Assembly: GCA_002968845.1 (NCBI GenBank)
Contig: PVBG01000010.1
Coordinates: 62,001 to 126,000, forward strand
Reading direction: 5' to 3'
Origin: Neorhizobium tomejilense
GTDB taxonomy: Bacteria > Pseudomonadota > Alphaproteobacteria > Rhizobiales > Rhizobiaceae
DNA: 64,000 bases
Positions 9,606 to 19,059 of the stretch are shown in pieces (the first letter of the stretch is position 1; each line of letters starts with the position of its first letter). Under the pieces are notes generated by a model that did no database searches, was not told the origin of the DNA, and saw only the letters and a list, made by a program, of their open reading frames with translations. The position numbers were made by a program, and so were the translations under genes.

Positions 9606-9764
9606 TTATTGTTGCGGCGTTGCCGGGTTCAACCGCTCGGAGGGAATGCGCAAGGTCACGTCGCGCTCGCGCGGATCCACCAGCATGACGAGAGCCACCA
9701 TGCTTCCATAAACGATGCCTGCGATCGCCGCCAGCACGAAGAGGAAACGGAAAAGGGTGGGCAT
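9606..9764 (-). CDS. Small single-pass membrane protein, unknown function
   Basis: A 52-residue ORF with one hydrophobic helix (FLFVLAAIAGIVYGSMVALV) followed by a short charged tail (DPRERDVTLRIPSERLN). GGGAG lies about five bases upstream of the ATG. It sits between divergent aroK and downstream xerD, only ten bases before xerD, so it is probably the first gene of the xerD-accA transcript. The DPRERDV segment looks conserved in character, but I do not recognise a function. Confidence 0.65.
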   Translation of the reverse strand: MPTLFRFLFVLAAIAGIVYGSMVALVMLVDPRERDVTLRIPSERLNPATPQQ

Positions 9765-9910
9765 AAAGGACTCCCGGAGTTGCGCCGCAATATATCGATA
9801 AAGGTTTACATATCGGCAAGAACAAACAATCCCCCGCATTCTTTGAGGGTTGCGACGGCTTGACGCTGCCGATGCATTTGTCGATACCGTTTTTCGAAAT
9901 GGACCTGACA

Positions 9911-10507
9911 ATGACAGAAGTCGCAACTCCACTCAGCGAAAAGGCGCGCGCCGTCCTCGGCAAGCGCAACCTGATCTTCGTCGGGCTGATGGGGGCCGGC
10001 AAATCGGCGATCGGCCGGCTGGTGGCGCAGACCCTTTCCATTCCCTTCATCGATACGGATGCGGAGATCGAAAAGGTTTCGCGCATGACCATCAGCGAAC
10101 TCTTCGCCGCCTACGGTGAGGTGGAGTTCCGGGCGTTGGAGACCCGTGTCATCGAGCGGCTGCTGAGGGGCGGTCCCCGCGTGGTTTCGACCGGCGGCGG
10201 TGCCTTCGTCAACGAGAACACCCGCCACCAGATCAAGATCGGCGGCATTTCCATCTGGCTGAAGGCGGATCTCGACGTTTTGTGGGAGCGGGTGAACAAA
10301 CGCGACCACCGGCCGTTGCTGAAGACCGAGAACCCCAGGCAGACGCTCGAAAATCTGATGGTCCAGCGTTATCCGATCTATGCCGAGGCCGATGTGACGG
10401 TACTGTCCGAAAATGTCCGCAAGGAGGTGATGGTCAACGAGGTGCTTTCCGCGGTGGCCAATCTGCCCGGCGAAAGTGAATTGCCCAGCGAAGGTGAATT
10501 GCAATGA
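9911..10507 (+). CDS. aroK: Shikimate kinase
   Basis: About 198 residues. P-loop GLMGAGKSAIGR, the shikimate-binding DTDAEIEK and the GEVEFRALE segment, STGGGAFV, and the lid RDHRPLL are all visible. It phosphorylates shikimate at the 3-hydroxyl in the chorismate pathway. The start is uncertain: MTEVATPL at 911 (used here) or the ATG four codons upstream at 9899. The gene overlaps aroB by four bases (ATGA), the standard coupling of these two. Confidence 0.95.
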   Translation: MTEVATPLSEKARAVLGKRNLIFVGLMGAGKSAIGRLVAQTLSIPFIDTDAEIEKVSRMTISELFAAYGEVEFRALETRVIERLLRGGPRVVSTGGGAFVNENTRHQIKIGGISIWLKADLDVLWERVNKRDHRPLLKTENPRQTLENLMVQRYPIYAEADVTVLSENVRKEVMVNEVLSAVANLPGESELPSEGELQ

Positions 10508-11646
10508 ACATGTCTTCCCGATCCGAGGGCCGTAACGCCGAGCGTCTGGTGCATGTGCCGCTCGGCGAACGGGCCTACGACATCCTGATCGGCCCCGGCC
10601 TGATCACGCGTGCCGGCGGCGAGATCACCGCGCGGCTGAAGGGCCGCAAGGCGGCTATCGTCACCGACGAGCACGTCGCGCCGCTTTATCTCGAAGCTCT
10701 GATGGACAGCCTGCAGACGGACGGGATCGAAGCCGTTTCGCTGACGCTGCCGCCCGGCGAGAAGACCAAGAGCTTCGAACATCTGGCGACCGTTACCGAC
10801 ATGGTGCTGTCGGCCCGTATCGAGCGCAACGACGCGGTGATCGCGCTCGGCGGCGGCGTGATCGGCGACCTTGCCGGCTTTGCTGCCGGCATCGTCAGGC
10901 GCGGCGTGCGTTTTGTGCAGATTCCGACCTCGCTTCTGGCGCAGGTCGATTCGTCGGTCGGCGGCAAGACCGGTATCAACACCCGGCATGGCAAGAACCT
11001 GCTCGGCGTCTTCCACCAGCCGGACCTCGTTCTCGCCGACACCGCGACGCTTGATTCGCTCTCCGAGCGGGAATTCCGGGCCGGCTATGCGGAAGTGGCG
11101 AAATACGGCCTGATCGACCAGCCGAATTTCTTCGCCTGGCTCGAAAAGAACTGGAAGGCCGTATTTGCGGGCCGCCCGGAGCGGATCGAGGCGATCGCGA
11201 TCAGCTGCCAGGCGAAATCCGACGTGGTGGTCGAGGACGAGCGCGAGACCGGCCGCCGGGCACTGCTCAATCTCGGCCACACGTTCGGCCACGCGCTGGA
11301 AGCGGCAACCGAATATGACAGCAGCCGCCTCGTGCATGGCGAAGGCGTTGCGATCGGCATGGTTCTCGCGCATCAGTTCTCGGCGCGCATGAACCTTGCA
11401 AGCCCGGACGACGCGGCACGGGTCACGGCCCATCTGAAAGCCGTCGGCCTGCCGACGTCGATGAGCGATATTCCCGGAAAGCTGCCGCCGACGGAGAAGC
11501 TGCTGGACGCGATCGCGCAGGACAAGAAGGTACAGAGCGGCAAGCTCACCTTCATCCTGACCCACGGCATCGGCCGGTCCTTCGTCGCCAACGACGTTCC
11601 GTCGTCCGAGGTCTTGAGCTTCCTGGAGGAAAAGCGGCCGAAATGA
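10504..11646 (+). CDS. aroB: 3-dehydroquinate synthase
   Basis: A 380-residue protein with LPPGEKTKSFE, the NAD-binding ALGGGVIGDLAGF, the IPTSLLAQVDSSVGGKTGIN signature, FHQPDLVLADT, and the zinc ligands in NLGHTFGHALE and LVHGEGVAIG. It converts DAHP to 3-dehydroquinate in aromatic amino acid synthesis. It overlaps aroK upstream and the CorC-like gene downstream, both by ATGA junctions, so the three are translated as a unit. Confidence 0.97.
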   Translation: MNMSSRSEGRNAERLVHVPLGERAYDILIGPGLITRAGGEITARLKGRKAAIVTDEHVAPLYLEALMDSLQTDGIEAVSLTLPPGEKTKSFEHLATVTDMVLSARIERNDAVIALGGGVIGDLAGFAAGIVRRGVRFVQIPTSLLAQVDSSVGGKTGINTRHGKNLLGVFHQPDLVLADTATLDSLSEREFRAGYAEVAKYGLIDQPNFFAWLEKNWKAVFAGRPERIEAIAISCQAKSDVVVEDERETGRRALLNLGHTFGHALEAATEYDSSRLVHGEGVAIGMVLAHQFSARMNLASPDDAARVTAHLKAVGLPTSMSDIPGKLPPTEKLLDAIAQDKKVQSGKLTFILTHGIGRSFVANDVPSSEVLSFLEEKRPK

Positions 11647-12530
11647 CGTCCAAACAGGGCCTCAAGTCGCGTGCTGTCAACGCGGTGATCCGCGGGCTTC
11701 TTCGCGCGTTCGGCGCTTCCCTGTCCGAGCAGACGCTCGCCCTTTCCAGCCATGACGATCTGCATGCCGCTCTCGACCTCGTTCATCGCGAGGGGAATTT
11801 CGACAAGCAGGATCGCGACCGGCTGAGCGGCCTCTTCGAACTCGAGGAGCTCGAAGTCTCCGACGTGATGCGGCATCGCACCGTCATGCGGGCGGTCAAT
11901 GCCGACGATCCCCCGGAAGTGGCGGTCCGCACCGTGCTCGAAAGCCCCTATACGCGCATGCCGCTCTGGCGCAATTCGACCGAGAACATCATCGGCGTCG
12001 TGCATGCCAAGGACCTGCTCAGGGCGCTCGCCGAGCCGAATGTCGAGCCCGAAAACCTCGATATCGTCAAGATCGCCCAAAAACCCTGGTTCGTGCCGGA
12101 CAGCACCAGCCTCAAGGACCAGCTCAGCGCCTTCCTGCGCCGCAAGGGGCACTTTGCGGTCGTCGTTGACGAATATGGCGAGGTGCAGGGTATCGTCACG
12201 CTGGAAGACATCCTGGAGGAAATCGTCGGCGACATTGCCGACGAGCACGATATCGAGATCCAGGGCGTACGCCAGGAAGCCGACGGTTCGATCGTCGTCG
12301 ACGGTTCCGTGCCGATCCGCGATCTGAACCGCGCGCTCGACTGGAGCCTGCCGGACGCGGAAGCAACCACGATCGCCGGCCTCGTCATCCACGAATCGAA
12401 GCTGATCCCGGAAGAACGGCAGGCGTTTACGTTCTATGGGAAGCGTTTTACGGTCATGAAGCGGGAGAAGAACCGTATCACGCGGCTTAGGATCCGGCCG
12501 GCGGAAGATGTGACGCTGCCGGCGGAGTAA
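11643..12530 (+). CDS. CBS-domain CorC/HlyC family protein lacking the DUF21 membrane domain
   Basis: A 295-residue protein with a CBS pair (SDVMRHRTVMRAV to IIGVVHAKDLLRAL, then FAVVVDEYGEVQGIVTLEDILEEIVGDI) and a C-terminal CorC_HlyC domain (GSVPIRDLNRALDW). No membrane segment precedes the CBS pair, although rhizobial homologues after aroB normally carry an N-terminal DUF21/CNNM domain. The start is fixed by the ATGA overlap with aroB, so the domain is absent, not missed. The layout matches the soluble CorC/YbeX type, linked to Mg/Co efflux. It is probably cytoplasmic and adenine-nucleotide responsive. Confidence 0.85.
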   Translation: MTSKQGLKSRAVNAVIRGLLRAFGASLSEQTLALSSHDDLHAALDLVHREGNFDKQDRDRLSGLFELEELEVSDVMRHRTVMRAVNADDPPEVAVRTVLESPYTRMPLWRNSTENIIGVVHAKDLLRALAEPNVEPENLDIVKIAQKPWFVPDSTSLKDQLSAFLRRKGHFAVVVDEYGEVQGIVTLEDILEEIVGDIADEHDIEIQGVRQEADGSIVVDGSVPIRDLNRALDWSLPDAEATTIAGLVIHESKLIPEERQAFTFYGKRFTVMKREKNRITRLRIRPAEDVTLPAE

Positions 12531-12541
12531 TCTGCCGAGGC

Positions 12542-12668
12542 TCCCCCTCACCCGACCTCCGCTTCGCTCGGCCACCCTCTCCCCGAAGGGAGAGGAGGAG
12601 TGGAGACGTCGCGACATATCTTCTTCTCCCCTCGGGGAGAAGGTGGCCCGAAGGGTCGGATGAGGGGG
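12542..12668. repeat. RIME-like palindromic intergenic repeat
   Basis: Two imperfect inverted arms of about 45 bases: a left arm starting CCCCCTCACCCGACC, and a right arm whose complement begins CCCCCTCATCCGACC. Each contains a smaller palindrome around CTCTCCCCGAAGGGAGAGG or its partner. This matches the general structure of the rhizobial intergenic mosaic elements that fold into long hairpins. It lies between two convergent genes, where it may also act as a transcription end. No coding potential. Confidence 0.7.
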
Positions 12669-12730
12669 TGCGTCAGAAGAATTCGATTTCAACGTTGGCC
12701 AATCGGCCATCTCTTCCTATCTAAGTCCAG

Positions 12731-13012
12731 CTACCAGCGGGTCGGCTCGCCCGGTGCCGCAGCCTCCACCGCGAGTGCATGCAGTCCGGCGTCGAGTTCC
12801 GGCTTCAGCAGGGCATTCACCGTCCGATGCCGGTCGAGCCGGCTCATTCCGGAAAACTTTTTCGAAACGATGCGGACCCGCATATGGGTTTCGCCGGTTC
12901 CGGTGATGTCGGGCTGATGGCCGGCGTGCTGATGGCTTTCATCGATGACGACCAGCCGTTCCGGTTCGAGATTGTCGGTGAGCGTGATTTCGATCCGGGA
13001 TTTGACGGACAT
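12731..13012 (-). CDS. BolA family protein
   Basis: A 93-residue BolA-fold protein: IEITLTDNLEPERLVVIDESHQH at the N-terminus, then GETHMRVRIVS with SGMSRLDRHRTVNALL and HALAVEAAAPGE. The conserved His in the DRHRTV helix can bind a shared Fe-S cluster. BolA proteins work with monothiol glutaredoxins in iron-sulfur trafficking and affect cell shape and stress responses. The start MSVKSRIE at 13012 gives the usual length. It is divergent from the J-domain gene. Confidence 0.88.
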   Translation of the reverse strand: MSVKSRIEITLTDNLEPERLVVIDESHQHAGHQPDITGTGETHMRVRIVSKKFSGMSRLDRHRTVNALLKPELDAGLHALAVEAAAPGEPTRW

Positions 13013-13115
13013 TTCGGTCTCCGTTGCGACGCAAAAGGGGCATCCCACAAACCAGTAAGAAAGGACTTTGTCAATTCTTGCCGCGCCCTGTTCGTCGCCC
13101 CATAATGAGGGCCTT

Positions 13116-13751
13116 ATGAAACTAGATTCCAAATATTTCGACCGCATCCGGACGCGCAAGAACAGGCAGCAGGAAGCTGTGCCTGAAGCGCCCACCTGCC
13201 AGTGGGACGGATGCGACAAGCCCGGCGTCCATCGCGCTCCCGTGGGCCGCAACGCGGAAGGCCAGTTCTTTCTGTTCTGCTTCGAACACGTCAGGGAATA
13301 CAACAAGGGCTACAATTATTTCTCCGGCCTCTCGGACGGCGAGATCGCCCGGTACCAGAAAGAGGCGATCACCGGCCATCGGCCGACCTGGACCGTCGGC
13401 GTCAACAAGGCCGCCAAGGATGCGCCGCTTCATTCCACGGCGCGTTCAGGTGCTGCCGGCGCTACCGGCACCCAGCAGCGCTTCAGGGATCCGTTCGGCT
13501 TCGTATCGAGTGCGCGGGCGGCCGGCCCCCGTTTCCAGACGCAGGGGCGCAAGCTGAAGACATTGGAAGCCAAAGCCTTCGATACGATGGAGTTGGCGGC
13601 CAATGCGTCCGCTGCGGAGATCAAGACCCGCTACAAGGAACTGGTCAAGAAACACCATCCGGATGCGAATGGCGGCGACCGCGGTTCGGAAGAACGTTTT
13701 CGTGCCGTCATTCAAGCATATCAGTTGTTGAAGCAGGCGGGTTTCTGCTAA
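13116..13751 (+). CDS. J-domain (DnaJ-like) co-chaperone
   Basis: A 211-residue protein. The N-terminal half has Cys-rich CQWDGCDKPGVHRAP and FFLFCFEHVREYNKGYNYF, possibly metal-binding. A C-terminal J domain contains the HPD tripeptide (KKHHPDANGGDRGSEERF). It would stimulate an Hsp70 ATPase on unknown clients. The ATG at 13116 is preferred to the one at 13068 because homologous layouts start at MKLDSKYFDRIR. It is followed after about 60 bases by cobS, a conserved rhizobial neighbour pair that suggests but does not prove a role in cobaltochelatase assembly. Confidence 0.85.
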   Translation: MKLDSKYFDRIRTRKNRQQEAVPEAPTCQWDGCDKPGVHRAPVGRNAEGQFFLFCFEHVREYNKGYNYFSGLSDGEIARYQKEAITGHRPTWTVGVNKAAKDAPLHSTARSGAAGATGTQQRFRDPFGFVSSARAAGPRFQTQGRKLKTLEAKAFDTMELAANASAAEIKTRYKELVKKHHPDANGGDRGSEERFRAVIQAYQLLKQAGFC

Positions 13752-13812
13752 GCCGTAAAAATTATGGCAGTGAGGATGACGGCCGGGCGGCGGCTCGCGC
13801 CTTGGAGAGACG

Positions 13813-14805
13813 ATGAGTAAGATTGATCTAGATATTTCAAACCTTCCCGATACCACCGTTTCGGTCAGGGAAGTCTTCGGCATCGACAGCGATATCAGGG
13901 TTCCGGCATATAGCAGCGGCGACCCTTACGTTCCGGATCTCGACCCGGACTATCTTTTCGACCGCGACACGACGCTCGCCATTCTCGCAGGCTTTGCGCA
14001 TAACCGACGCGTCATGGTCTCCGGCTTCCACGGCACCGGCAAGTCCACCCATATCGAGCAGGTTGCCGCACGCCTCAACTGGCCATGCGTGCGTATCAAC
14101 CTCGATAGCCATGTCAGCCGTATCGATCTCGTCGGCAAGGACGCGATCGTGCTGAAGGACGGCAAGCAGGTTACCGAATTCAAGGACGGCATCCTGCCCT
14201 GGGCCTACCAGCACAATGTCGCGCTCGTCTTCGACGAATACGATGCCGGTCGCCCGGACGTGATGTTCGTCATCCAGCGCGTTCTGGAATCCTCCGGCCG
14301 CCTGACGCTGCTCGACCAGAGCCGCGTTATCCGTCCTCACCCGGCATTCCGCATCTTCGCGACCGCCAACACGGTGGGTCTCGGCGATACGACCGGCCTT
14401 TATCACGGCACGCAGCAGATCAACCAGGCGCAGATGGACCGCTGGTCGATCGTGACGACGCTGAACTATCTGCCGCACCAGAAGGAAGTCGATATCGTCG
14501 CCGCCAAGGTCAAGTCTTTCGGTCGTACGGCCGAGGGCCGTGAAACGGTGTCGAAGATGGTGCGCGTCGCGGATCTCACCCGTTCGGCCTTCATCAACGG
14601 CGATCTCTCGACCGTCATGAGCCCGCGTACCGTCATCACCTGGGCGGAAAACGCCGAGATATTCGGTGACATCGCGTTCGCCTTCCGCATCACCTTCCTC
14701 AACAAGTGCGACGAACTGGAACGCACGCTGGTCGCCGAACAGTACCAGCGCGCCTTCGGTGTCGAGCTGAAGGAAAGTGCGGCCAACATCGTTCTCGGAG
14801 CGTAA
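13813..14805 (+). CDS. cobS: Cobaltochelatase subunit CobS
   Basis: A 330-residue AAA+ ATPase. Walker A is [12 protein letters not shown], Walker B is [10 protein letters not shown], and sensor elements appear in [20 protein letters not shown]. CobS and CobT form the ATPase chaperone of the aerobic cobaltochelatase, which with CobN inserts cobalt into hydrogenobyrinate a,c-diamide. The chain starts [13 protein letters not shown] as usual for the family. cobT follows after 29 bases. Confidence 0.95.
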   Translation: MSKIDLDISNLPDTTVSVREVFGIDSDIRVPAYSSGDPYVPDLDPDYLFDRDTTLAILAGFAHNRRVMVSGFHGTGKSTHIEQVAARLNWPCVRINLDSHVSRIDLVGKDAIVLKDGKQVTEFKDGILPWAYQHNVALVFDEYDAGRPDVMFVIQRVLESSGRLTLLDQSRVIRPHPAFRIFATANTVGLGDTTGLYHGTQQINQAQMDRWSIVTTLNYLPHQKEVDIVAAKVKSFGRTAEGRETVSKMVRVADLTRSAFINGDLSTVMSPRTVITWAENAEIFGDIAFAFRITFLNKCDELERTLVAEQYQRAFGVELKESAANIVLGA

Positions 14806-14834
14806 GCCCAAGAGGAAGTTGAGGGAACGAGATC

Positions 14835-16730
14835 ATGGCAGGTCGCGGAGACAATTCGAAAGCCAAATCCGGCGGTCCCGTGGATACGGAACCGTTGCGG
14901 CGGGCGATTACCGGCTGCGTGAGGTCGATCGCCGGTGACGCGGAAGTCGAGGTCACGTTCGCAAACGAACGTCCGGGCCTTGCCGGCGAGCGCATCCGCC
15001 TGCCGGAAATCTCCAAGCGGCCGACGGCCCATGAGCTTGCGGTGACCCGCGGGCTCGGCGATTCCATGGCGCTGCGGATTGCCTGCCACGACACGGGCGT
15101 GCATGCGAACATGTCGCCCCAGGGCGCTGACGCACGCGTGGTCTTCGATGCGGTCGAGCAGGCGCGCGTCGAGTCGATCGGCGCATTGCGCATGGCCGGC
15201 ATGGCATCGAACCTCAGTTCGATGCATGCGGAAAAATACTCGAAGGCGAATTTTTCGGGCATCGAACGGCAGGAAGACGCGCCGATCGGCGAAGCGGTCG
15301 CCATGCTGGTGCGCGAGAAGCTGACCGGCATCAAGCCGCCGCCGAGTGCCGGCAAGGTGCTCGATCTCTGGCGTCCGTTCATCGAGGACAAGGCGGCCGG
15401 CGATCTCGATAATCTGCGGAACGTGATCGAGGACCAGCAGGCGTTCGCCAAGCTGGTGCGGCACATGCTCACCTCCATGCAGATGGCGGAGGAGTTTGCC
15501 GACGACGACGCCGAGCCGGAGGAGATGGAGAACCCGGACCAGGAAGACCAGCCGCGCAGCAACGAGACCGAGAACGACGAGGTCGAGGAAGAGGCCGGCT
15601 CCGACGCCGCACCTGCCGAGCAGAGCGACGCTTCCGACGAGGAAATGGACGACGGCGAGATGGACGGCGCGGAAATGTCCGACGACGACATGTCGGACGA
15701 CAGCGACGAACATTCGGAAACACCCGGCGAAACCCGGCGGCCCAACAGCCCGTTCGACGATTTCAACGAGAAGGTCGACTACAAGATCTTCACCCAGGAA
15801 TTCGACGAGGAAATCACGGCCGAAGAGCTTTGCGACGAAGCGGAACTCGACCGGCTGCGGGCCTTCCTCGACAAGCAGCTTGCCCATCTTCAGGGCGCCG
15901 TCGGCCGACTTGCCAACCGACTGCAGCGCCGCCTGATGGCCCAGCAGAACCGCTCCTGGGACTTCGATCTCGAAGAGGGGTATCTCGATCCGGCCCGGCT
16001 GGTGCGCCTGATCATCGATCCGATGCAGCCGCTCTCCTTCAAGAAGGAGCGGGATACGCAGTTCCGCGATACGGTCGTCACCCTGGTCATCGACAATTCC
16101 GGCTCGATGCGCGGCCGGCCGATCACGGTCGCCGCCACCTGCGCCGATATCCTCGCCCGCACGCTGGAGCGCTGCGGCGTCAAGGTCGAGATCCTCGGCT
16201 TCACCACCAAGGCCTGGAAGGGCGGGCAGGCGCGCGAAAAGTGGCTGGCGAGCGGCAAGCCGCCGACCCCCGGCCGCCTCAACGACCTGCGCCATATCGT
16301 CTACAAGTCGGCGGATGCGCCCTGGCGCCGTTCGCGCCGCAATCTCGGCCTGATGATGCGCGAAGGCCTGCTCAAGGAAAACATCGACGGCGAAGCGCTG
16401 ATGTGGGCGCATAACCGCCTGATCGCCCGTCGCGAGCAGCGCAAGATCCTGATGATGATCTCGGATGGCGCGCCGGTCGACGATTCGACGCTGTCGGTCA
16501 ACCCGGGCAATTATCTCGAACGGCACCTGCGCGCCGTGATCGAGCAGATCGAGACGCGTTCGCCGGTGGAACTGCTGGCGATCGGCATCGGCCACGACGT
16601 GACGCGCTACTATCGCAAGGCCGTGACGATCGTCGATGCGGACGAGCTTGCCGGGGCAATGACCGAGCAGCTTGCCGAACTGTTTGCGGAAAATGGCAGG
16701 CAGCAGGGCCGCATGCGACGGGCCAGCTGA
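14835..16730 (+). CDS. cobT: Cobaltochelatase subunit CobT
   Basis: A 631-residue protein with three parts. The N-terminal part begins about residue 10 with [16 protein letters not shown]. Around residues 215-300 is a very acidic linker rich in Glu, Asp and Met. The C-terminal VWA domain has the MIDAS motif DNSGSMRG. It partners CobS in the ATP-dependent cobalt insertion step of aerobic B12 synthesis. Length and order are normal. CobN is not in this window. Confidence 0.95.
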   Translation: MAGRGDNSKAKSGGPVDTEPLRRAITGCVRSIAGDAEVEVTFANERPGLAGERIRLPEISKRPTAHELAVTRGLGDSMALRIACHDTGVHANMSPQGADARVVFDAVEQARVESIGALRMAGMASNLSSMHAEKYSKANFSGIERQEDAPIGEAVAMLVREKLTGIKPPPSAGKVLDLWRPFIEDKAAGDLDNLRNVIEDQQAFAKLVRHMLTSMQMAEEFADDDAEPEEMENPDQEDQPRSNETENDEVEEEAGSDAAPAEQSDASDEEMDDGEMDGAEMSDDDMSDDSDEHSETPGETRRPNSPFDDFNEKVDYKIFTQEFDEEITAEELCDEAELDRLRAFLDKQLAHLQGAVGRLANRLQRRLMAQQNRSWDFDLEEGYLDPARLVRLIIDPMQPLSFKKERDTQFRDTVVTLVIDNSGSMRGRPITVAATCADILARTLERCGVKVEILGFTTKAWKGGQAREKWLASGKPPTPGRLNDLRHIVYKSADAPWRRSRRNLGLMMREGLLKENIDGEALMWAHNRLIARREQRKILMMISDGAPVDDSTLSVNPGNYLERHLRAVIEQIETRSPVELLAIGIGHDVTRYYRKAVTIVDADELAGAMTEQLAELFAENGRQQGRMRRAS

Positions 16731-16740
16731 GGTCCGCCGC

Positions 16741-17730
16741 TTGAAACTTTCCCGCCTCGTCGTCTGCGCCGGCCTTTTCGGCGCCATCGCTTCCCCGGTG
16801 GCGCCTGCCACCGACAATGTCTCGGTCAGGGCGCGGGCTATCACGGAATTCAAGCGCGGTTCGGCGGAAACACGCTTCGGTTCGCTCGAATTTCTCGGTG
16901 GGATCGAATTTTCGTCACCTGATAGCCGGCTTCAGTCGCTGTCGAGCATCCGCTTTCGCGCCGATGGCGAAAGGTTCGTGTCGGTGCTCGATACCGGTTC
17001 CTGGCTGACCGGCCGCGTTGAACGGGATGCGAAGGGGCGTCTCGCCAACCTCACCGATCTCGCCATCAACCCGATCCTCATCCGTGGCGGTCGGGTCGGC
17101 TCGAAATACAATTCGGACGCCGAGGGGCTGGCGCTGCGGGACGGCCAGGCGATCGTCAGTTTCGAGCAGTTGCACCGCGTCGATGCCTATCCCGATCCGG
17201 GGTTCGAAACATCGGCGCCTTTGAAGAGCCTCGATCTCCCCATTCCCCGCCACGAATTCCGGATGAATGCGGGCATGGAGACGGTGGCGGTGTCACCTCA
17301 GGCAAGTCCGCTCAAGGGGGCGCCTGTCGCGGTCACCGAGCATAGCCTCGATGATAAGGGCAACCTTTTCGCCGCCATCCTGGAAGGGCCGCTCAAGGGC
17401 GTGTTCACGGTGGTGCGGCACGATCCGTTCGACGCGACCGATGGCGCCTTCCTGCCGAACGGCGATTTCCTGCTGCTCGAACGCCGCTTCAGCTTCATCG
17501 GCGGCCTCGGCATGCGCATTCGCCTGATCAAGGGCGACAGCATCCGTCCCGGCGCCGCGGTGGATGGCGACGTGCTTCTCGAAGCCGATATGGGCTATGC
17601 GATCGACAACATGGAAGGGCTCGACGTCATCACCGGGCCGGAGGGCAAGCCGCATCTGATCCTGATTTCGGATGACAACGGCAATCTGCTGCAGCGTAAC
17701 GTGATGCTGGAATTCCGCCTGACGCAGTGA
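16741..17730 (+). CDS. Exported esterase-like phytase-family protein
   Basis: A 329-residue protein with an N-terminal signal peptide (LVVCAGLFGAIASPVAPA). Beta-propeller-like segments follow, including RADGERFVSVLDTGSW, NSDAEGLALRDG, LDDKGNLFAAIL and FLPNGDFLLLERRF, and the chain ends PHLILISDDNGN. The GD/DG loops resemble the 'esterase-like activity of phytase' domain. It probably acts in the periplasm; the substrate is unknown. The TTG at 16741 is used: GAGG (overlapping the cobT stop) is seven bases upstream, and the first ATG in frame lies deep inside cobT. It follows cobT by ten bases and probably shares its transcript. Confidence 0.78.
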   Translation: MKLSRLVVCAGLFGAIASPVAPATDNVSVRARAITEFKRGSAETRFGSLEFLGGIEFSSPDSRLQSLSSIRFRADGERFVSVLDTGSWLTGRVERDAKGRLANLTDLAINPILIRGGRVGSKYNSDAEGLALRDGQAIVSFEQLHRVDAYPDPGFETSAPLKSLDLPIPRHEFRMNAGMETVAVSPQASPLKGAPVAVTEHSLDDKGNLFAAILEGPLKGVFTVVRHDPFDATDGAFLPNGDFLLLERRFSFIGGLGMRIRLIKGDSIRPGAAVDGDVLLEADMGYAIDNMEGLDVITGPEGKPHLILISDDNGNLLQRNVMLEFRLTQ

Positions 17731-17754
17731 GGCCAGGCGGAATGCTAGTTGAGC

Positions 17755-18393
17755 TTAGCGGGCCGGGGTGACCTGCGGCATCGGCTTCAGCACGTTCATC
17801 AGGGCGCCATAGGGCAGGAGCAAGACGACGCCGACCAGGATCTTGACCACGAGGTCGCCGAGTGCCCAGGAGATCCAGCGCGGAGCCTCGGTGGCAAACG
17901 CGCCGAGGAGCGGTGCGGACTGGATCGCGAAGTCTTCGTTCGGGCCGATGAAGACGAAGAGCGGGGCGAAGGCCAGCGAGAAGAATAGCAGCGTGTCGAG
18001 CGCCGAACCGAGCAGGGAGCCAGCGAGCGGCGCGCGCCACCAGGTCTGGCGGCGGAGCCGATTGAACACGGAGATGTCGAGAAGCTGGCCGACCAGATAG
18101 GCGGTGCCCGAGGCGATGGCGATGCGCGGGGCGGAGGCCAGGAACGACAGCGTCACGCCGACGACAAAGCCTGCGAGAACGACGCGTCGGGCGATCGAAG
18201 GCCCGAACTGCCGGTTGGCGAGATCGGTCACCAGGAAGGCAAAGGGATAGATAAAGGCGCCCCAGGTCAGAAGATCGCCGAGGGCGATGCTCCAGAACGT
18301 TCCGACGACCGGGAACTGGACCAGGAAGTTCGACGCGACCACGACGGCCGCCATCAGCAGGGCATAGATGAAAGTATAGCGTGAGCTCAGCAT
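17755..18393 (-). CDS. Queuosine precursor transporter (VUT/YhhQ family)
   Basis: A 212-residue polytopic membrane protein with about six hydrophobic segments and the family's typical WGAFIYPFAFLVTDLANR, followed by ASGTAYLVGQLLDI and AGSLLGSALDTLLFF. YhhQ-type proteins import 7-cyano- or 7-aminomethyl-7-deazaguanine for queuosine tRNA modification. The short leader carries a candidate preQ1-I riboswitch that runs into the start codon, which supports the substrate assignment. It lies downstream of rpmB on the same strand. Confidence 0.9.
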   Translation of the reverse strand: MLSSRYTFIYALLMAAVVVASNFLVQFPVVGTFWSIALGDLLTWGAFIYPFAFLVTDLANRQFGPSIARRVVLAGFVVGVTLSFLASAPRIAIASGTAYLVGQLLDISVFNRLRRQTWWRAPLAGSLLGSALDTLLFFSLAFAPLFVFIGPNEDFAIQSAPLLGAFATEAPRWISWALGDLVVKILVGVVLLLPYGALMNVLKPMPQVTPAR

Positions 18394-18421
18394 TTTTTTA
18401 TCCTGGGTGATGCCACCAGTT
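18391..18421 (-). promoter_or_regulatory. Candidate preQ1-I riboswitch at the transporter start codon
   Basis: On the minus strand the bases just before the transporter ATG read CTGGTGGCATCACCCAG, then GATAAAAAAATG. This is the small preQ1-I layout: a short stem (CTGG/CCAG), a loop containing GCATCAC, and an A-rich tail able to lie in the stem groove as an H-type pseudoknot. The tail overlaps the ribosome site and start, so ligand binding would block translation. The downstream gene encodes a queuosine-precursor transporter, the expected target. Stem and loop differ slightly from the best-known examples. Confidence 0.55.
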
Positions 18422-18509
18422 GGAGTTCTATGAAGGCCAAGAGAAAAGGCCTGGCCGGTATTACCCGTTCAAGCCTTGTTCAAAGCCGGATGATTTGTCG
18501 TCAGGCCGA

Positions 18510-18809
18510 TTAAGCCGCAGCAGCGACTTCAGCGGTCTTCTTGACGATCTGGCGGCGCAGCAGGCGAGCGCGCATCGACAGTTCGGTCTCGTCGGACTTC
18601 AACAGGAAGGCATCGAGGCCGCCACGATGTTCGACGGAGCGCAGAGCGTGTGCCGAGACGCGCAGGCGATAACGCTGGCCGAGAGCGTCGGAGATCAACG
18701 TAACCTGGCACAGGTTCGGCAGGAACCGACGGCGGGTCTTGTTGTTGGCATGGCTTACGTTGTTGCCGGTCTGAACGCCCTTGCCGGTCAGTTCGCACAC
18801 ACGAGACAT
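18510..18809 (-). CDS. rpmB: 50S ribosomal protein L28
   Basis: A 99-residue basic protein starting [20 protein letters not shown], with [15 protein letters not shown] and a C-terminal [14 protein letters not shown]. These are the standard features of alphaproteobacterial L28, a component of the large ribosomal subunit. The start at 18809 matches the universal MSRVC beginning. Confidence 0.97.
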   Translation of the reverse strand: MSRVCELTGKGVQTGNNVSHANNKTRRRFLPNLCQVTLISDALGQRYRLRVSAHALRSVEHRGGLDAFLLKSDETELSMRARLLRRQIVKKTAEVAAAA

Positions 18810-19059
18810 GGATACACCTTTGTTCTTCTGCAATCGGATGGTACTTCCGGACAATGCCGGTGCGCCGATCCAACTGGTCCTGAGTGGAAAGTTGCGGTTC
18901 TATAGTCAGTGGGGCTCGTCGCGTCAAGCCAAAACCTTGACCTAACCCTAAGAGAATCCGCCGCCAGTGCCGTGAAGCCGCTATTTTCTTGCCATGATGC
19001 ACCGTCTATATGTCTGCGGGAAGACGCTTTTCGGCGTCCTCATCGGTCAGGGCAAAATC

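Noticed and set aside
13752..13812. Possible cobalamin riboswitch before cobS
   Set aside because: The gap is only about 60 bases, too short for a B12 riboswitch, and contains no B12-box-like sequence.
14466..16853. A 795-codon open frame on the minus strand
   Set aside because: It lies entirely opposite cobS and cobT, which have clear motifs. It is His/Arg/Asp-rich as expected from the reverse of GC-rich genes.
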